Source: Datisca glomerata
Lineage: Eukaryota; Streptophyta; Magnoliopsida; Cucurbitales; Datiscaceae
Assembly: GCA_003255025.1 (NCBI GenBank)
Contig: QANY01008211.1
Location: 297,743 to 361,742 of the forward strand
DNA length: 64,000 nt
Direction of reading: 5' to 3'
Below are positions 20,840 through 33,782 of this stretch, piece by piece (the first letter of the stretch is position 1; each line of letters begins with the position of its first letter). The translations under genes and the position numbers were made by a program. Below the pieces are notes generated by a model. It saw only the letters and a program-made list of their open reading frames with translations. It was not told the DNA's origin and ran no database searches.

Positions 20840-21865
20840 GGAGAGGAGGATAAGGGAACATATATATGATTTCATATAATGGTGGAGTGTGTGTGTAAAT
20901 GGTAGGGACTACCTAAGGGAGACACGCAACATGTGGAATGTGGTGCAAATGGGGAAAAAGAGTGGAATGCATGTGGGGGTGGGTTGGCGTAGTACTCTTC
21001 CTGAGTTTGCTTTTGATTCCATGTGACTCTCGTCAGATCATCACACCTTATATCTCTACCATTTATTATTAGTTTGGTTTGCTATAGCTTTTAACATTCT
21101 GGTTTTTTGTAGTGCGTGTTTGGGAGGGATACTGCTAGCTAAAAGGAGTTTGTAGGGGGTCCCCCATCTTGATCATCTCCTTTTTTTTAATTAATTGATT
21201 TTTCTGTTGTATCATCTCTAACTTAGGCCGTCTAATTGGATTTGTTTTTTAAATTTTGTGATGGGGAGATATTGTTTGTGAATATAATATATATATTTGA
21301 GTGGTTGCTTGTTACGTGCAAACTCGTGGATTTTGTGAAATTAAATATGGTACTTGTTTTTGGATATGCTTAGCATGAGATGAGAGAATCTTCTCTCATG
21401 TGCTCTCTGTCTTCTTTTTTTTCTTCTACAGCCACAGCTAGAGCTATGTGTTGTGTTGCTCTATCTTTTTTTTCAACTAATCAATTGTACGTGCATTACA
21501 CGTGTTGGAGAAACCAATAATAAATAATGTGTATAAAAATTTGAGTAGGACTAGACATAAAAATATTTTATCACCTTCTAACTTACTAAGAATTCAATCT
21601 ATTAAAAGTTGATGATGTTTTTTGTTAAAGGTTTTGTGTTGCTATAGAAAGTTAATAACATTTTTGAATTAATATATCAGTTTGACATATTCCTAAATAC
21701 TGTAATTTGATTTTGATCGTATCATGAATATGATCTCAGCTTCGATTCTTTGTCATATTTAGTTTGATGTAATTTCTCCTAGTGTTTTAATTTAGTGCTT
21801 ATAATGATTCTTGTTAATTAATTTTTTTGTTGCTCTTTTGTTGATAAATTTTATTCCCTCAAAAA

Positions 21866-22375
21866 GGTAAAAAAGATTTGAACTAGTAATTTTAATATTA
21901 AATTATTTACTTATACAATTATTTGATATAATTCGATCTGTTTAAACTAATTTATCTCTGAATTTTCACAACTCACACATTTTTAATAATTAGAATAGTA
22001 AATATGATTTAGGTAGAAAGAATATCAGAAGATGTATCAATTTAGAATTTCATATAATAGTGAGGGCATGTGTCAAAAAATGTTTTTCACTCTTAATCTC
22101 ATTTATATATACTATAGACTTAAAATGTGTAAAAAGAGATTTGAAGTATTAATTTCAATATCAAATTATTCACATATCTAATTTTTTAACAAAATCCGTT
22201 CTATTTAAACTAATTTGACTCTTAATTTTTCACAACAAATATATTGTTAATAATTGACATGATAAATGTGATTTTGGTAAAGAGAATATCAAAAGACTAA
22301 TCAATTTGGAATTTCATATAATAATAAGAGTGTAATTTATGCCAAAAAATGTTTATACTCCTTAAGCCCCATTTA
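21866..22375. repeat. Diverged ~260-bp tandem duplication
   Basis: Both copies run from (G)TAAAAA.AGATTTGAA through TTTAAACTAATTT, TTTTCACAAC and TTCATATAATA, to CAAAAAATGTTT.T.CTC. The offset is about 260-270 bp. A similar end (CAAAAAATGTTTATGCTCC) occurs near 43845, so it belongs to a dispersed family. Confidence 0.65.
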
Positions 22376-24755
22376 GAAGTAGTAGTAATTACTTTTTCAA
22401 ATAATTATCAGCTTAATTAGGAGACCAACTATTATCTGTATTATTGAAAAAGACTTGGCTTCATGAACATGCAAAGTCTATAAATAGCGGCTATATATGC
22501 ATGTTAGCACTTGTCCGAGAGCGGGTTTTGTTCTTCAAATTGTACTGAATTCATTTCCTTTTATGGTATTTAATCATAATTTCAATTAATTTAATCAAAT
22601 GTCAGCCCACAAACAAACCGCTGTGTTTTAATCACAATCTTTTGACAATATGTTTTAGTCACAATCTTTAGTAAATAAATAATTTATTTTAAAGAATTCT
22701 AAATAATTAGATAACTTAGTAGCTATTGGCATAGATTATCAATTTAATTTTGTTTAACAAAAATATGTATTTCTGCAATTAAATCGTCATGTGTTTTGAA
22801 TAGTTATTTATGAAGAAACTCTGGTTAAAATTGAAAAAAAAAACCCTTATTAAGTAAACATGTTAATAATATATATTATGCAGTTAACTCATACAAATCA
22901 GAAATGGATATAACGATATAAATTGTTACCCGTGTATATAAAAATAAGGAAACAATGTTGAGAAAGACAAATGATTGATCGTACTAAAATGAGTTGAAAA
23001 GGAAGAAGTGATAGTTTATATACCTGGTAAAAAATTCAAGATACCGCATATACATGACTATATATGAGTACTATAAACTACAAGAAATAATCTTAACAGT
23101 ATATTCCAAAATCAACCGAAGTAGAACATAAATTGTCCTTCATGACTATGTTTAATTACACTACGACTTGCTATGTCACAATGAAAGAATACAAACTCCT
23201 GACGAATCATACAGGTGACCAGTAAGTGGGATACGGGGAAGAAAATACGTTCAACGTGTACAATATACTTTGCCCCTAGAATTAAGATATAACCACACAC
23301 TACTCCATCAAAAAGAGATGCATCGTATAGCCCATTTCCAATTTATCAATTTTCGTTTATATATATATGATATCTAATCAAAATCAATTAATCACTTCTC
23401 ATTTCACTACATTTAATTGCATTTAAAAATCAATTTTCAATGACACATCTATATTTGGTATACAAATAAAAATGCACTGAGGCACTTTAAGTTTAGCGAA
23501 AATGTAGGTGAACAAAATTGTCTAAAAAATTTATCTCCAACCTTCACATTTTAATATATTGATATATTGTAGATTAGTCTAGCATCAATATCTGCCATGC
23601 ACTTGATAAAATGGTAAGATGCTCATAGTCCACAACTATATATCTATGAATCAAATATTTCAAAAAAACTAATTTTTTGCCTATACATCTTTCAATATTG
23701 TTTTTTATTAAGCTTGGAATCATGTTAGTAAAAGAAATTTATAATATTTCATCTTAATAGCAATTCATTAATAGACGGATTATCTTCATATTAATAACTT
23801 TTGCTATAAAATTTTTTAATTTCCAAAACGCATGTAAATTTTCTCACTCATTATAATCACTATTTACAATACTAAAGATCATTTTCACAATCTCAACATA
23901 AATCACTTAACTTGATAGCAATTTTCCGTGAACTAGTACGACACATACATTCGTTGCACGTAATAGATCTAATTTTTTTGTTGATTCACTAATAACATAA
24001 AAAAAACTTAAGTATATTCATTTTCTTTCTTTTTTATAAAGTAAGAGAATTGTACTAATTTTTAATATTTATGAAATTAAATTTTTATTATACATTGAAT
24101 TAAATAAAGTATCAATCAAACTCTTGGTTAAATAACATGAGTCCATCTTCAAACAACATGCCTTGTACATTATATATAAAATGAGTTACCTAGTGACTCA
24201 TTATAAATGTTAGAATATAAAATTTAGGTTAGAAGTTTTGGTGCTAGAACATAGTGTCATAAAATAAGATGTGTTAAATTAAAAATTAGATGCTTGAAAT
24301 TATACTATATAGCATTACTTTTTAAATGTTATAGAAAATGACTTTATTTTATCAATTCATCACATTTCTAAAAAATGGTTATATCGTTAGTAGATTATTG
24401 GAAAATTATTAATGTATTCTTTAAATTCATTTATATAAATTTTTATGTTACTAATAACATAAATATTACATGATATAAATTTTACAAATCAGTCACAAAT
24501 AAATATGAATAGATAAAAAATAATTATTCCGTGTATAGCAAAAAAAATCTTAAAATTAATTTTTGCGGATATTATTGGTGTTCCTAATTACACAATATTA
24601 TTAAACATATTTATTTGGTAAACAATTCATAAAATTTATTATGTAAATAAAGCAAACGAAAAATATGTGAAATATCTAATTTGTTTAATAATTTAAAGGG
24701 GTTTAAAGGCTAAAAGAGGAAATCAAAAGTTTTTCTCATTTAAGCACATTTTAAT

Positions 24756-24810
24756 ATAGATAGATAGATATAGATATAGATATAGATAGATATAATTATA
24801 GATATAGATG
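24756..24810. repeat. (TAGA/TATAGA)n microsatellite
   Basis: Runs of TAGATAGATA and TATAGA units lie in AT-rich DNA. Confidence 0.85.
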
Positions 24811-26159
24811 ATATCCACTTAAAACTAAAAGGAAATTAAAAGTACCACTTGCAATAAAAATGATTTCTAGACGTAGTTAATGAATAGTATATATCATTTT
24901 ATATTTGAGAGAATGAAAAATAATCCTCGTAATTATTAGCATTTGTTATTTAAGAGTAAATGAAACGAATCGTAAATAGAATTTAATTTTGGAAATTATA
25001 AGAATGCACTGTGGACACAATATTGTCAAGAATCTTTCTTATTTCATTGTCATATTTGCTACACTAGTGGACAATTATGTGCGTTACAATCGTTTTCTAG
25101 TATTATTGTTGGGCACGGTGTCCTCAAAACATGCGTTTAGATATTTTTAATATAAAATTAATAAAATTTTATTTTTCTTATTACTGTTCTTTTGAATTAT
25201 TGTTGAATAATTTATATATAAATATTTAAAAATTTCATATTCATTATGAGACTATGATCTTGTATAAGTACGAGATAATTAAGATCATAGATAATAAATA
25301 AAATTGTCCGCAACATATTAAAGTATGAAGTTTTTAATGAATGATTGCTAGTACGGCTCACTAAGCATTATGAATGCATGTGATCTACATCTGGATCACT
25401 GATGTGGATTAATATCTTAGTGAATATACTTTATATAATTAAATTATATAGGACAGTATCGATGTGGATTAATATATTTATTAACTTACCGTTTATCATA
25501 AAGATTTAATACACATTAAAATTGATGATCATATGTAGATTAGTCTAAATCCTGAGTAGTCATGAACTCTCATGCATTTCTACGAGATCTTTTGATATAC
25601 TTGTTAAGGTTTGTTTGTAAAACACATAAGCAGAGGGGGAGACACATTCATGAAAAGCGAGAAGTCGTGCCGTGGGGGACTGGCCAACTATGAATAGATA
25701 TCTGACTTTCGAGTAAGAATAGAAACACCTATTAGGGTGGAAGATGGAATCAGGGCGGTTGGCTGCGGAGCCTGATACAAGCCTTCCTCAGGCTGAATTC
25801 ATATTTCAATAGAACCCGCCTGTAATATCCCGACCCTTCGTAAATGAGCATTTTTGTAAAATTAATTTAAAAGATAAAGTGATTTTAAAATTTGATTTTA
25901 AAAAGTGATTATTTGTAATTTTGGTAAAATAATTTTAATTATATATGATTTAATTTAAAATTGAATTTAAAAAGAGTTTTTTAAAATTGGCTTCTATCTC
26001 TCCCTTTATCTCTATCTAACTCACACCATATACTTATGTATACCTTAGTATTACCCTAACCTTATTTTCTATCCTTGATTCAGCAATCTCACCCCTCAAT
26101 TGAAACTCACTCACACTACATGTATATACACACTAAGCTAGCCCTAACCTAATATATAT

Positions 26160-27250
26160 ATCCCAAATCTTTATCTCTCCCTGTTGATCTCTCTCACGCA
26201 GCCTCTCTTTCTTCCTAGCCCCACTCTCAGATCTCTCTTTGAACGCAGCCACCGCGAAGGCTCTCTCACCCTATGTTTTCTCTTAGCTTTCATCATCAAC
26301 CAAGGGCATTTTCTCCACAACGAAGCACCATCTTCGATCACGCCAAGCCTCTGTTCTTCATTTCATTTTTTGGCAGCTCACCAACCTTGATCTCCGCAAC
26401 TTGTAAGATCTAGATCCCTCTTCTACGTTTCAATTTTGGGCGTCCCTTATTGTCAATTTTCATTTTTCCCCTCTTTCTTCTTCTTCCATCTCTCTTCATT
26501 TTTTTCTCATTTTCTCTCTCTAAATCTGGATTTTTCTATTTCGATGATCATATATATCCAATTTTGAAATTTTCTCCAAATTTCAGCAAATTGCTTCCTT
26601 TCCGTTTCCGTTTGGGAGCCTTCATCGTGCCCCCACTTCTTCTTCATCTTCATTCTTCTCTGTGTTTTCCATTGAAGCATCTCCGTGAGTTATCTCATTT
26701 ATCTATTTCTATTTAGTTTGTTTTCCTTTTCTCTCTCTTTGTTTTTCTCTCGTCCACCTCTGTTTCTCTCTCTATAATTCGTCCATCTGTTCTTTGGGTC
26801 TCTCTCTCTTTCATCTTCATCTTTGTTTCTTCCCCCTCTATTTCGTTTTCCATCTTTTTCTCTAATTTTCTTTCTTAATGGTTGCTATCTCTCGGTCTTT
26901 CCCCTTCCCTCTTTCTCCTTCTGTTTCTCTCTCCCAATTTCTTTCTTCTTCTCTTCTTTCTCTGTCTTTTCTCTCTCCCTATGTTTCCCTCTTTCTCGCC
27001 CTTTGTCTCTCTCTCTCTATCATCTGTCCCTCCCACTCTTTGTTTCTTTCTCTCCCTCGCTTTGTTTTTCTCTATCTCTGTCTCTCTTTGCTTCTCTCTA
27101 TATCCCTCTCTCTCTCTCTTCCCCTCTCAGATTCCCTCACTGTTTTTCTTCTCTTCTTTGTTTCTCTCTCCTTCTCATGTTCTCTCTCTTTCTTCCCCCT
27201 GTTTTCTCGCTTTCTTGTTCTACAACTGGGTCTTGCACTCAGTTGTTCTG
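26160..27250. repeat. Pyrimidine-rich (CT)n tract in solo LTR
   Basis: About 1.1 kb is dominated by CTCTCT/TTTCTC on the plus strand. Three overlapping open frames of 125-160 codons here are Ser/Leu/Phe-rich products of this composition and are not genes. Confidence 0.8.
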
Positions 27251-27567
27251 TCTAGAATCGGTTCGTCACGAACTGAACCGGTTCTATTTACTCGAACCAG
27301 CCTGAACCGGTCCATCAGATAAAATCGAACCGGACTGGTTTGAACCAGCCCGGTCTGAATCATTTGATCCAAAGATTTATCTTTTGACTTTGGACCCGAT
27401 ATATTGTTTTCCGACCTCGTTCAGACCCCTTCGCACTGTTTTAATTAATTCTATTTTATTTTACGATATTAAAAGTGTGTTTGTATTGATTTATTTCAAA
27501 ACAATTTAGTGATTATATTTTTTTGGATTTCAGGTCATTAATTGTTTAATTCATTCTTCCGCTTCAA

Positions 27568-27730
27568 GTAAGTGGGCTTACATGATGGTGTGACTCCCGT
27601 TGTCATAAATGTATATGCTTTATGTAAGTGAATTTATATCGTAATGTGACTCATGTGTGATAAATATATATGCTTGTGTAAGTGAATTTACATTGTAATG
27701 TGGTCCACGTGTAATAAATGCAATATGTGT
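27568..27730. repeat. ~55-bp repeats in solo LTR
   Basis: Three units starting GTAAGTG at 27568, 27624 and 27677 share a TTTA.AT.GTAATGTG core and an ATAAATGTATATGC-like end. Confidence 0.65.
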
Positions 27731-28144
27731 CATTCTCATCAGCTTTAATTGTCTATAAGCATGTTACTTTCATATATGTGTTTGTATAAATTGACTTATA
27801 TAACGGTTTGACTCTGATGTTATAAATGTATCATATATTTATTATCTATTTAACCATTTTTCAATAATTATTATATTTCGTTAACACTTTGGTAGTTTAT
27901 TACTGTTCAGTTATTAATGTGGTTATCACGAGATAAATGTCTGAGTATGACTGATTTTGCATAGTATGTTATCATATTTGATTCTGTTATATGTATCAGT
28001 ATGTCTTATATGATTAATTTTTGTCATGCGTTGGATTCTGCAAGTTATGAGGTTAATTCATTTAAGTGGTAATTAAGCAAAATATGAACTTAAGCATGAC
28101 CTTTAGTTAACAAGAAATCAGGATTGTTCACGTTATGTTCTGTT

Positions 28145-28330
28145 AAACGAATGAGGTGTCATCTGTTCATGCTTTCGTCACACATAGGTTGTCATCTGTA
28201 AATGTTTTTTGTCACTCATGAGGTGCCATCTGTTCACATTTTTCATCACCTATGAGTGTCATCTATTCTGTCGCCCAATGAGTGTCATCTGTTTTATCGT
28301 CCGATGTGTGCCATCTATTTCGTCGCCTAA
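28145..28330. repeat. GTCATCTGTT minisatellite in solo LTR
   Basis: Five or six imperfect copies of (A)TGAG(G)TGTCATCTGTTC followed by TCGTC-type spacers repeat at about 30-45 bp. Confidence 0.65.
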
Positions 28331-30163
28331 TTCATCATGATGTGTTTTAGTTAACGTGTGATCAGTTATGATGAGGTTGTTAACTAGAGGATATGATAAG
28401 CTAAGATATGATTAAGATTTACTAAATGATTCTGTTTGAGACACGTGTTATCTGAGTGCTATGTTAAGCCATGTCATGATCAAGTACGTTACTTTATTTC
28501 ATTTATCTTATATGTCAAGTTCAGTTATGTTATGTCATGATTGTAATTATGACATGTGGATGCATGTTATTATGTGAGTTTGCTTACTGAGTATTTTAAA
28601 ATACCCATTCCCCCACAGTTATTTATGATGCAGGTGATGATGACGAGCAGCATGAGTGGGAGACTGCCATAACTAGTTAGATCAGAGGAATTTATGTTTT
28701 TAGTTTATGATTTGATTTAAAACTTAGGAAAATGATTTCTTTTAAACTTGGTTATTTTACGTTTTGATTTTCTACGAATTATGATGAGTGAAAGTTTCAT
28801 GAATTATGGATTTTAACTTTTGACTTTATTTCAGAATTTAATTCAGTTCTTCGAGGTTTTATTAATTATGCATTTAAGACACTTTATCGCTTCCACTATT
28901 TATTGATTAAGATTCCGATCATGAACAAGTTTAATGCTTCCGCTATTTAAGGTCATGGGTTTTCCATCATGGGTAAATTAAGAAATTTCAATTTGAGATT
29001 TTTCTCAAAATTAGGGTTTGTTTCGAATTGGAGATTTCAAAATTACACGTATGTTTAACCCTCGGGGATCGGGGCGTTACACCGCCAGAGCTCTTACTAT
29101 TCAAAATTCATTGTTCTAGGGTGTTGGTCCATCTAGGTTGGGTAGGGCCCCAAAGGTAGTTGCAACATCTCTCTTCCACCCTTTCCCGTGATATAGATGC
29201 TAGCACAATTCCTAAGGTGAAGGCGAATTAGGTTAGTGATTTTTATTTTGGAGATTCAATGACATGGATGGCTGAGGACATGATCTTACAAGATTTAGAA
29301 TCCAAGTTTTTCTAACGGATCGTATATTGGTTCTTTTAAGTGTTAATTCTAGAACTGAATGGATATTGAGATCAAATTTATAATACGATTATAAATTGAT
29401 CATTCACTAGTGAATTAACGATACTTACGGATCAATAGCTAATTAGAAGGGTAAAATGATAATTTTAATCATATTTAATTTACGAACCAATAATTGGAGG
29501 ACAGAACTACATGAAATGATTATATCAATGGACTACACGGGAATACTCTGTAAATACATTATGTAATCTCTAAGAGTACAATTCCATATTTATAGCGGAG
29601 TAATATGGAACTAATAAATAAGATTATTTAATTAAAGAGTTTAATTAATAATCTAGTTTATTGGAGTTTAGGATTATGAGTCCATGGTCCCCGAATCACC
29701 TCTGTACTACACAATTTAGGGTGTGAATATTTCAACACATGAGAAAAGGACTGTACTACACATTATATTTCTGGGGCAAATATATAAATATGAGATAATT
29801 ATGTATGATTAATTAATTGAATTATTTAATGTAATTTTCAGAAATTATCATAATAATATCAGTTAATTTTATGTTAATTGATAAGTGACACAAAATATCT
29901 AATTTGTGAAATTAGATCATGTTTAATAATTATGAGATAATAATTTAAATTTTGAATCAACTAAATATGTTGTTTGAAATAACAGATAAGCTAGTTGATA
30001 GGGATGATCAGATAAATTAATTATTAAATTAACTAATATCTAGATATTAATCTGATTAAAATAAATGATAAATTTGTAGAAATTACCACGTGGCATGTTG
30101 GCCAGCCACATGTCAATCACTGATTTTGAATCAGAGATTGACATTGACTACTGTAGTGCCATG

Positions 30164-30402
30164 TGGCACTACAGTGGTGCCGTGAAACTACAGTGTTGTG
30201 AGGCATTATGACTCCTCACGACACACTGCAGTGCCGTATGATATTGTAATGTTATACAATTGCAGTGTGCCCCACTTCAATTGTGGCACTACAGTGGTGC
30301 CGTGAAACTACAGTGTTGTGAGGCATTATGACTCCTCACGGCATACTGCAGTGCCGTATGATACTGCAGTGTTATACAATTGCAGTGTGCCCACTTCAAT
30401 TG
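30164..30402. repeat. 120-bp tandem duplication in copia 5' LTR
   Basis: Two copies start TGGCACTACAGTGGTGC at 30164 and 30284. Each holds ACTGCAG/ACTACAG motifs and a GTGAGG...CCTCAC hairpin. The 3' LTR has one diverged copy (about 38245-38365). Confidence 0.85.
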
Positions 30403-30984
30403 CATATTTATAATTAATTTATTATTTTATGTAAATCCCTAAAAAAATTTATATATCATTATCTAGAAAATATGTTGTTATTATTCTATTAGCTAGTGCA
30501 ATCATGGGTGAAACTCTCTGAGATAAAAAGTTAATCAAAAATTTATGTTAAGAACTTCTAATTATTTTTCAATCAGAGTTTTGTCTCATAAATTAATCCT
30601 TCTCAAAAATCTCTATATTTCATGTGTTGAAAATATCTAGAGACAGAAAAGTATTCTTGATATATTCTACGTGTTCACACATGTCCTACTCTGTTTGAGG
30701 ATTGACTTGAAAGATCATGGTGTGATCTCGAAGTCCATCATTTGTGGGATAGCAAGATCGTTGTCTTGCAAGGGCGATTGATTGGACTACAAGAGGTATA
30801 TTTTATATCCATGTATGTCTTTGATTTAAAATATAAAAATATAATGGATCTAATTCAAAGTTATTTTTCAATTAAAAAGTTTTCATCTTTGACGTCAGTG
30901 ACGATGCAATCGTTTATTGTTTTATAATTTTTTTTAAAAACACCACCACGCCTTCCGCCGCACGTCGCCGTAGATTCCAACAAT

Positions 30985-30998
30985 TTATATCAGAGTTA
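30985..30998 (+). promoter_or_regulatory. Copia primer-binding site (initiator Met tRNA type)
   Basis: TTATATCAGAGTTA, two bases after the LTR end, resembles the usual copia TGGTATCAGAG site but has mutated first bases. Confidence 0.6.
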
Positions 30999-32939
30999 TC
31001 TTTATATATTTGTATATTAAATACTGTGTGGGTATTCTTGTATCGTTCATAATTTATATATTTTGATATATATGAATGAATGGATGATTTATTTTTTGAA
31101 TGTATGGTTAATGATGAATCGTTAATTATACGATGACTTTTGGGTTTAGGCATTTATTTTTTATTTTATTTCATAGATCCTGTGTAAGCCATTTTGGGCA
31201 TAGGAATTTTTGTAATTTTTTTTTATATCATGTTGTAAAATTCTGATCTCGAGAGGATGAATAACGCACGAGATGAACGAGGAAGAAAAAAATGGAATTC
31301 CGGCACCGGCACCGAAAATTGGATTTCCGGCATCGGCGTTGCCGGTAAGTCCAGCGACGGCCAGGCCACTAGAAAAATTGGCCTCCGCGATGCTGCCGGC
31401 AGTGGTTGATGGCGGTGGTGACTGCGGTGGGAGAGTTCTATCGTCAAAGGTAATTTTTGTTACTGCAAGGGAAATTTCACAGAAACCCTAATACTATGTT
31501 ACCATATCCCTGCGATGTGAGCAATTGTTGTTACTGCAAGGGAAGTTCTGCACAAATCCTGATATTGTGTTACCTTATCCTTGCGATATGTCACAAAAAC
31601 TCAAATCCTATCCTTATCTTTTAAATTTGAAACTTGAAATTTGAAAATTAATTTTTAAAAGGATAATTATTGAGTTTAATTTTTTAGAAATCAAAATTAA
31701 TTAATTGATTAGATTTGATCTAAGTTTGATGAGTCATCAATTATTTTCCGACTATCAAATTTAATTAATTTTAAAAGGATAATTAATGAGATTATTTAAT
31801 TAAGAAAAATAGTTTCTCCTAATTAAAAGTGTTTTGATCAAAACTTGAAGATTACGAATATGAACCTCTCGTGGAGGATGAGCTATTTGGGAAATATCTA
31901 TTATTGAAATCGTCTATGTAATTATTTTTATTTTTTAAGATTGTAATTTAGAAATACTCAATAATTACTCGACTCATCATTTATTTATTTAATTGTCAAA
32001 TAAATATTTATTGATTTGATGGATAACATGGTCATGAATTAGTCGATCACATGCCATACATAAAACCTCACACATTTTTATTTAATTATGAAACCCATGA
32101 GTAGAAACATGATTGATTAAGACTTTCATAATATGTTTATATGAATTATTTTGGAAAATCAATTGCATATAAACTGCTAGGTTTTAATTAGTTAAAACTT
32201 GGTAATCACACCACTCTAAAGGCTATTATAACATTTAAGATAACTAATTTTATTAAAAGAATTTTATTAAAGTTTAATGAATATAATTAATTAGTTATTC
32301 TAAGTTCACCTAATTTTAACTTAGGCTCTTTAGAAGGTTAAATGAACTTAGACCAATTAGATTGAATTAAATGTTAATTTTACATTCATAGAGCTATTTT
32401 AACTAGTAATTAATTTGAAATTAATTGATTAGTTAAAATAGAAACACATTATCTTAAAAATAGTGAGTGAGAGAAGGTTGACATGTCAATGTAACATATG
32501 GTCTCCATTATTAGTACAACAACGTGAGGTATAATGAGGGCCTTGAGATGACTTTGTTTTCAACCTCCTAAGGAAGGTTTCGAGTTGTATCAATACCAAT
32601 GTTGAGCTTCTTAAAAATATATGACTATGTGATGTAGTTTAATTTTGACCGACCATAAGGTGGCATATTCTAAATCAAGTCATGGATAAAGAAATAATTG
32701 GTTACACTCACAAAGTCACAATTAAGCTTTGAGTGAATAATTGTGACTTGATCAAATAAGCGATACCTTATTATTAAAAGAGAAAATATGAGATATTTTG
32801 AGTTTTAATTAATAAGGATGAGAATGTCTCATAAACAGTGTAAAATTAATCTGACTGACCCTAAGACGGCACATTAATTGTTAGGTTGTCTTATCATGGA
32901 TTAGTAAATGCTAAATTTACTTTCTGAATTCTTGATATT
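30999..32939. other. Long copia leader, non-coding
   Basis: Nearly 2 kb separates primer site and gag. It includes a GC-rich patch (31290-31430), two 61-bp repeats starting GTTACTGCAAGGGAA (31459 and 31530), and AT-rich sequence. No convincing gene is present; the 72-codon frame at 31273-31491 has no recognisable features. Confidence 0.55.
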
Positions 32940-33782
32940 TTGTTCAATTATATTGAATTATGTATATTTTATTTATTATTTATTATTATGTCTACCATAG
33001 GTAAAAATATGACTGTTTTACTTGTACTTGAGAAATTAAATGGTGATAATTTCATAAGATGGAAGTCAAATTTAAACTTGACGTTAACTTTTCAGAACCG
33101 TAAATTTGTTCTTACTGAGGAATGTCCTGTGGAGCCCGCTGCCAATGCTCCTAAGAATGTTACAGACAAATTTGATGCTTGGATTCAGTCCAACAACAAA
33201 GTTAAGTGCTACATGCTTATGAGCATGAATGATGTTCTGAGAATAAAGTGTGAAAGCATGGAAACCGCCTATGAGATTATGGAATCTTTATAGACGATAT
33301 TTAGGCAACAGTCTGATCAAAGTCATCATAAAGCTACTAGGAGCTACATGACAACCAAGATGAAGAAATTTACTTATGCACGTGAGCATGTTTTGAACAT
33401 GATCAATATAATGCTTGAGGTATAAGTACATGAGGCTACCATTGATGAGCGAACTCAAGTCAGCATTATACTTGAATCGCTCACATCTGCTTTTTCTGCG
33501 TTCACCACCAACTATGTTATGAAGAAGTTAAAATTTAACATGACCCGATTATTGAATGAACTGTAGAATTTTGAGTCACTCAACAAGAGTATGTCCAGAG
33601 AGGACGAGGCAGGTGTTGCTGAGCAAAAACCTTCTTCCAATGTTGTTAAGAACAACAAATGGAAGAAGAACAATGGTAAGGAGAAGAATAAGAACAAAAG
33701 AGAAAAGAAAGCCAAAAAGTCACCTAAATGCCAAGAAGAACAAAGGCGACATCTAACCCAAGGGAAAGTGTTTCCACTGTGA
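32940..33782 (+). pseudogene. Copia gag
   Basis: One frame runs from the probable ATG at 32988 or 33009 with KLNGDNFIRWKSNL (gag of UBN2/DUF4219 type), MSMNDVL and a Lys-rich C-terminus. It is interrupted by TAG at 33291-33293, TAA near 33423 and TAG near 33564, then shifts frame before the zinc knuckle. Gag would form the particle shell. Confidence 0.8.

Larger units (their letters stand above)
20845..25106. other. AT-rich gene-free region
   Basis: Over 4 kb without coding signal. It contains a diverged tandem duplication (about 21866-22105 and 22126-22375), a hairpin at 21489-21503 (ACGTG-CATTA-CACGT), and a GATA/TAGATA microsatellite. It ends in a Helitron-like terminus (TTTTCTAGT at about 25093-25101) directly before the copia insertion. 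Short open frames are not credible genes. Confidence 0.6.
25821..29081 (+). mobile_element. Solo LTR, 3261 bp, TSD CCGCC
   Basis: Begins TGTAATATCCCGACCC and ends GATCGGGGCGTTACA, an inverted-ended pattern known from long LTRs of plant gypsy (Tekay/Del-like) elements. It is flanked by identical CCGCC at 25816-25820 and 29082-29086. It contains no pol sequence, so it is best read as a solo LTR left by recombination. Orientation is assigned by the TGTAAT/GTTACA ends and is not otherwise proven. Confidence 0.8.
25107..30982 (+). repeat. Copia 5' LTR, split by nested insertion
   Basis: It aligns with the 3' LTR in two blocks: 25107 to about 25622, and about 29233-30982. Without the 3261-bp solo LTR and one TSD copy it is about 2610 bp, versus 2201 bp for the 3' LTR. 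The excess comes from about 345 bp around the solo LTR absent from the 3' LTR, plus a 120-bp tandem duplication at 30164-30402. Confidence 0.85.

Noticed and set aside
26823..27322. Three overlapping 125-160 codon frames rich in Ser, Leu and Phe
   Set aside because: All three plus-strand frames are open because the DNA is a CT-rich tract; composition, not coding, explains them.
31273..31491. 72-codon Ala/Pro-rich frame in the copia leader, as a captured gene fragment
   Set aside because: The opposite strand is equally open, there is no family resemblance, and the patch is simply GC-rich.
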